Source: Labilithrix sp. (GTDB lineage: Bacteria > Myxococcota_A > Polyangia > Polyangiales > Polyangiaceae). From it: 64,000 bases of DNA. The stretch is taken from positions 186,001 to 250,000 of the forward strand of contig JAHBWE010000012.1 in the NCBI GenBank assembly GCA_019637155.1, read 5' to 3'. Shown piece by piece: positions 60,253 through 64,000 of the stretch. Below the pieces are notes generated by a model, which was not told the DNA's origin, ran no database searches, and was given only the letters and a program-made list of their open reading frames with translations. Every line of letters begins with the position of its first letter. Within the stretch, counting starts at the first letter, position 1. A program made the translations under genes and the position numbers.

Positions 60253-61872
60253 TCAGCCCGAAAGGTACTCGAAAACAGCTTCCACGGCCGCACTTTGAAT
60301 CCGTCGGGAGCGTTTCTCCCCAACCATAAAGATGCGTTTGAACGTCTCCTCTGTCGCGCCAAGGACGTCTCCGAGGGTCTTTAGCCCGAGCCCACGCAGA
60401 CCGTCCTTCTGCCACTCAGGAATATCGAGAACATTAAGCGAGTACCCAAGCTGCTTTTGCAACATTGCCGCCGGCTCAGCGGGAACAAAAGAGGGGTTCG
60501 CCGAGACGAGATCCTTATAGCTTGGATGATTCGCACCGAACTCCGTCATGCGTTTCGGCGTAAGATTGCGCGCCACCCCGACACCGGTCGTATTCGGCGT
60601 AGCTTCCAGCGCAAGAACGCATCCAAGATTGACGGCGTACCGCGTACCAATCTCAGCACGAGTAGCACGAATACCGGTCGCGTGCTCACTAACGAGTCCC
60701 GTATACGCAAGCAACCTCAGAGACTCTTTGATTGCCTGTGGCGCATCCCGATGAATCCAGAAGTAACAAGACGTACTTCGATCGGAAGCAAGATTCTGAT
60801 CATTCTTCTTTTTCACCTCAGGAAGAACCGAGTCCTCGATAAAACGACGCCCCCAGTCGATGTACGCCTTATGCCCCGGAAACGCATCGGCAAGCGCAGA
60901 ATGATCAGCCCAGATATCAGTACGGTAGTATTCCCGAACGACCTCGTTCACCTGAGTACTATTCAACTTTGGAGCCTTTGCAACCGTCTTTAGCATGATG
61001 CGCGGATTCCCTGACGCCGCGTAGGCTAGAACGGCAAAATTCTCTGCGTTCTGAGCCATCGTCCGCAGCAGTGTCGCATCCCCATCTTGCTGAGCCTGTT
61101 TCTCGACGATTTCACGCATATTCGCAACATACTCTGGCGAGAGCACATCACGTTCCAGTCCGACAACGGTTGCATCGTGAGATGGCTGAAACGTATCTCC
61201 GTAGGACGTCAGCCCCGGGTACACGGCGGCATTGCACGAGACAAACGGACTTCGAAGATCCCGAAACAAGGTAAAGAACTGGCGCTGCTGCGCAGGAAGC
61301 AACACGTGTGCTGCCTCATCGATAAGGAATGACACTCGAGCCAAGTCGAGCGCCTCGCACAGATCCTCAACCGTCTCCAGAAAGCCATCAATCGTCGGAA
61401 TCCCCGCAGCATCCACCGCCTTCCCGGGTTGCTTGTAGGAGTATTCGAACGCCTCCATGATGCTCTCGATGCGGCTGGAACCGGTCTGTTTGTCAAGCAT
61501 TCCGCCGGCAATAAGTCCAAGGGAGGGAGGGGCATCAACCATCTTCCCAGTCTTTTTGATGGCGCGAAGTAAAAAATGACACAAGCGAGCCATCATCCAA
61601 TGTTGAAATTGCTCTGGATCAGCCGTCTGAATTAGCGAACTTCGATTAAATGTCACATACACCGGAAGAACTCGCGCACGCAAAATCTCCCGCAGCAGTT
61701 CACTTTGAGCTATCCGCAGTAGAAACGACTTTCCAACACCGCGACTGCCGACCAACACCAATGGATTCTGCTGCTTAAGCAGATTTATAATCTTCCTATC
61801 CTGCGCAGTTTCGACAAAGTATTGTTCAATCTCGTCCGGCTTAATATCCTCGGTCCGGTAGAAGAAGTCCAT
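60253..61872 (-). CDS. ORC/CDC6-like AAA ATPase, C-terminal HhH-like helix
   Basis: This 539-residue ATPase starts at ATG 61870-61872, one base after the HEPN-like gene's stop with a GGGGGTGAG upstream (translational coupling). Walker A is VGSRGVGKSFLL (residues 41-52) and Walker B SFLIDEAAHVLLP (D185, E186); CNAAVYPGLTSYGD is a sensor-like region and NPRIMLKTVAK a possible sensor 2. The layout resembles ORC/CDC6-like P-loop ATPases of prokaryotic conflict systems. The C-terminus LGLKTLGDVLGATEETFKRI looks like a helix-hairpin-helix. GC is clearly lower than the window norm. Confidence 0.75.
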   Translation of the reverse strand: MDFFYRTEDIKPDEIEQYFVETAQDRKIINLLKQQNPLVLVGSRGVGKSFLLRIAQSELLREILRARVLPVYVTFNRSSLIQTADPEQFQHWMMARLCHFLLRAIKKTGKMVDAPPSLGLIAGGMLDKQTGSSRIESIMEAFEYSYKQPGKAVDAAGIPTIDGFLETVEDLCEALDLARVSFLIDEAAHVLLPAQQRQFFTLFRDLRSPFVSCNAAVYPGLTSYGDTFQPSHDATVVGLERDVLSPEYVANMREIVEKQAQQDGDATLLRTMAQNAENFAVLAYAASGNPRIMLKTVAKAPKLNSTQVNEVVREYYRTDIWADHSALADAFPGHKAYIDWGRRFIEDSVLPEVKKKNDQNLASDRSTSCYFWIHRDAPQAIKESLRLLAYTGLVSEHATGIRATRAEIGTRYAVNLGCVLALEATPNTTGVGVARNLTPKRMTEFGANHPSYKDLVSANPSFVPAEPAAMLQKQLGYSLNVLDIPEWQKDGLRGLGLKTLGDVLGATEETFKRIFMVGEKRSRRIQSAAVEAVFEYLSG

Positions 61873-61873
61873 C

Positions 61874-62593
61874 TCAACTCACCCCCGGAGTTTGACTCAG
61901 GAACTCTCGAACGACTGTCAGATGACCAAGTCGTTCGATTAGACATTGCTCAAGGACAGCGAGTTGCGTAGAGTCCAGTCGTGATAGAAACCGCATGGCC
62001 AGAGCGAACACGATAACGAACTGCACATTCTCTGCCACCTCGTGCCATCGCTTGAACGAGTTCTGTGAGAACACATAGACATTCGATACCAACTCGTCCA
62101 CGGCTAGATTGCCATGAACGAACTCGGAGCATTGACGGTACGCGCTCTTCGCGATCGCTGCGACATGACGAGTTTCAGACTCTAGACCAGGCGCAAACTC
62201 CTTCGCGTACGTGGGGCTCAGAACGCCATCGCTGTCGTCGGAGAGCGATGCCCAGACGATATCGCGCCGACCAGCCTTCCACTGAGAGTGCCAGAGCGCG
62301 TGGGCCGAGTGCTGCACGCCCGTCAGCGCCAATTCGAGACACGAGCGAAGTGCAACAAATGCGTATCGATAGCTACCGATCGAGAGGAGGCTTAGCGCGA
62401 CCTGGAATTCGGCCTGCGCTTTCTTCAAAAGGAGCGATTCGTCTCGATCGGCCAGAACGTCAATCCACAGCTGCATGTCCGACAAGAATTGATGCGATTC
62501 GGCCTGGGCAACAAAATCTGGCGACGCGCACGATAACTCGAGTATCTCGCCTTGCCGCCTATACAAGTTTCGATAGTAGTCAGCGCAATTCAA
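61874..62593 (-). CDS. HEPN-like protein, partner of the AAA ATPase
   Basis: This 239-residue helical protein starts at TTG 62591-62593 with AGGGG upstream. The helical bundle contains RYAFVALRSCLELALTGVQH and the motif YRQCSEFVHGN, in which R153 and H160 form an Rx6H pair as in HEPN RNases. It could therefore be an RNA-cleaving toxin or an effector controlled by the downstream ATPase. Codon usage is less G/C-biased than elsewhere, matching its partner. It begins 42 bases after the stop of the upstream aldehyde dehydrogenase gene. No named family is recognised. Confidence 0.65.
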   Translation of the reverse strand: MNCADYYRNLYRRQGEILELSCASPDFVAQAESHQFLSDMQLWIDVLADRDESLLLKKAQAEFQVALSLLSIGSYRYAFVALRSCLELALTGVQHSAHALWHSQWKAGRRDIVWASLSDDSDGVLSPTYAKEFAPGLESETRHVAAIAKSAYRQCSEFVHGNLAVDELVSNVYVFSQNSFKRWHEVAENVQFVIVFALAMRFLSRLDSTQLAVLEQCLIERLGHLTVVREFLSQTPGVS

Positions 62594-62635
62594 TTCTATC
62601 CCCTGTCACTGTTGTGTGTTGTGTCCATAAGCGTG

Positions 62636-64000
62636 TCACTTTCCGAGGAGCTGCTTCAACACCCAGTCGATGCGCTCGGCGTAGGGCGGGCGCAGCATCG
62701 AGGTCGCGCTGATGCGGCTCTGGTAGAAGACCGGCTTCTTCTTCGTGAACGTCTCGAAGCCCTCGCGGCCGTGGTAGTGGCCGACGCCGCTCGGGCCCGC
62801 GCCGCCGAAAGGCAGGTCGGGCTGCGCGACGTGGAGCATCACGTCGTTGACGGTGACGCCGCCGCTCACCGTCTCGCGCAGCACCTTGTCGATGCGGCGC
62901 TGGTTGTTGTCGAAGTAGTAGAGCGCGAGCGGCCGCGGGTGATCGTTGACGTAGTTGATCGCCTCCTCGAGCTTCTCGTACGTGAAGATCGGGAGGATCG
63001 GCCCGAAGATCTCCTCCTGCATCACGTCCATCTCGTCCTTCACGTGGAGGAGGATGATCGGCGCCATCTTGCGCGAGTTCGGGTCGAGCTCCTCCTTCAT
63101 CGGGTTGAGCTCGATGATCTTCGCGCCGCGGTCGCGCGCGTTCTTGATGTAGCCCGCGAGGCGCTCGTAGTGCGCGTCGTTGATGATGGTCGTGTAGTCC
63201 GAGTTCTGGCCGAGGCGCGGGAACATCTGGTTCACCGCGAGGCGGCACTCCTCGACGAACGCGTCAACGCGGCCCTTCGGCAGGATCGCGTAGTCGGGCG
63301 CGACGCAGGTCTGCCCCGCGTTGAAGCACTTGCCGAACATGATCTTCTGCGCCGCCTGCTGGAGCGAGTAGCCCTCGCCGACGATCGCGGGCGACTTGCC
63401 GCCGAGCTCGAGCGTGACCGGGACGAGGTTCTCCGCCGCCGCGCGCATGACGATCTTGCCGAGGCGCGGCGAGCCGGTGAAGACGAGGTGATCGAGCGGC
63501 AGGTGCGTGAACGCCTCCGCGACGTCGGCGCCGCCGGTGACGACGGTGACGTGATCGGGCGCGAACGTGTCGGCGACGAGCTGCTTGATCGCCGCCGCCG
63601 CGTCGCCCGCGATCTCGCTCGGCTTGATCATCACGCGGCAGCCCGCGCCGAGCGCGCCGACGAGCGGAGCGAGCGAGAGCTGGAGCGGGTAGTTCCACGG
63701 CGAGACGATGCCGACGACGCCGACCGGCTGCATCACGACCTCGGCGCGGCCGGGGAGGAACATCCACGAGACCTCGCGCGGCTCCGTCTCCATCCACTCG
63801 TGGAGGTGGGTGCGGACGTGCTTGATCTCGTTGATGACGAGGAGGATCTCCGCCGCGAGCGTCTCGTGGCGCGAGCGGCTGCCGTAGTCCATCGACACCG
63901 CCTTCGCGAGGTCGTTCTTCCGCGCGAGGATCGCCGCCTCGAGCTTGTCGAGGTGCTCGATCCGCTGGTCGTAGTCGGGGGGGCCGCTCTTCCGCGCCGC
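62636..64000 (-). CDS. Coniferyl-aldehyde-type dehydrogenase, 5' end outside window
   Basis: The 455-codon frame is open to base 64000, so the N-terminus is cut. It is an NAD(P)-dependent aldehyde dehydrogenase: IVSPWNYPLQLSLAPLVGAL, MIKPSEIAGDAAA, the Glu in TLELGGKSPAIVGEG and catalytic Cys in FNAGQTCVAPDYAI (~residue 235 of the frame). The SPWNYPLQLSLAPLV block and the sequence near the C-terminus (LLRPPYAERIDWVLKQLLG) match coniferyl aldehyde dehydrogenases, which act on aromatic or fatty aldehydes. An acquired HEPN/AAA operon follows its stop. Confidence 0.88.
   Translation of the reverse strand, partial: AARKSGPPDYDQRIEHLDKLEAAILARKNDLAKAVSMDYGSRSRHETLAAEILLVINEIKHVRTHLHEWMETEPREVSWMFLPGRAEVVMQPVGVVGIVSPWNYPLQLSLAPLVGALGAGCRVMIKPSEIAGDAAAAIKQLVADTFAPDHVTVVTGGADVAEAFTHLPLDHLVFTGSPRLGKIVMRAAAENLVPVTLELGGKSPAIVGEGYSLQQAAQKIMFGKCFNAGQTCVAPDYAILPKGRVDAFVEECRLAVNQMFPRLGQNSDYTTIINDAHYERLAGYIKNARDRGAKIIELNPMKEELDPNSRKMAPIILLHVKDEMDVMQEEIFGPILPIFTYEKLEEAINYVNDHPRPLALYYFDNNQRRIDKVLRETVSGGVTVNDVMLHVAQPDLPFGGAGPSGVGHYHGREGFETFTKKKPVFYQSRISATSMLRPPYAERIDWVLKQLLGK

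Overview
The window is about 70% GC, with codon third positions strongly biased to G/C. It has the protein repertoire of a predatory or fruiting Myxococcota (Polyangia-like) genome: many Ser/Thr kinases, lipoproteins with low-complexity Ala/Pro linkers, an AgmX/PglI-type protein, a TonB-domain/TonB-dependent-receptor fusion, an M4 protease with a MYXO-CTERM-like tail, and an Rhs/SpvB-type toxin. No rRNA, tRNA, CRISPR array or replication origin was found. Both edges cut genes: a repeat lipoprotein at the left and an aldehyde dehydrogenase at the right.

Layout. 0-6 kb: repeat lipoprotein, YbjQ-type protein, two small coupled genes, a nucleotide-sugar epimerase, an AgmX-like protein and an M4 metalloprotease. 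6-13.3 kb: a 1310-residue kinase/cyclase-like/ATPase/TPR regulator, then three paralogous lipoproteins around rlmE. 13.3-16 kb: a tandem repeat element and the housekeeping genes rplC, a peroxiredoxin gene and rplS; rplC and rplS have near-consensus promoters and are both detached from their usual operons. 16-17.2 kb: a lower-GC island with a truncated serine protease and a Cys-rich lipoprotein. 17.2-23.5 kb: halogenase-like flavoprotein, membrane proteins, and a coupled lipoprotein/TonB-receptor pair. 23.6-32.8 kb: lipoproteins, mutT, a lipase, a membrane-bound kinase, a fatty acid hydroxylase-like protein and a PfpI-type protein. 32.8-39.9 kb: pit/DUF47 phosphate module, a spermidine-synthase-like protein, another kinase, prfB with its programmed frameshift, and a ROK sugar kinase. 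39.9-47.6 kb: broken genes followed by an Rhs toxin, its candidate immunity gene and an orphan toxin-tip fragment. 48-60 kb: a pseudokinase, Dus, PLD-like protein, aminotransferase, PHP lipoprotein, GST, small membrane proteins, YjbQ, an L,D-transpeptidase and a CoA-transferase. 60.2-62.6 kb: a lower-GC, two-gene HEPN-like/AAA ATPase operon inserted between metabolic genes. The window ends in a coniferyl-aldehyde-type dehydrogenase.

The strongest leads are three. First, the HEPN/AAA pair looks like an acquired conflict or defence module. Second, in the Rhs locus the toxin and the orphan tip share a 22-base linker (21 identical), which fits tip exchange by recombination. Third, a dispersed hairpin element (GTCGGGGC-loop-GCCCCGAC core with a conserved flank) occurs at four places; one copy supplies the first codons of a lipoprotein gene. 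All functions are inferred by eye from motifs; no database search was run.
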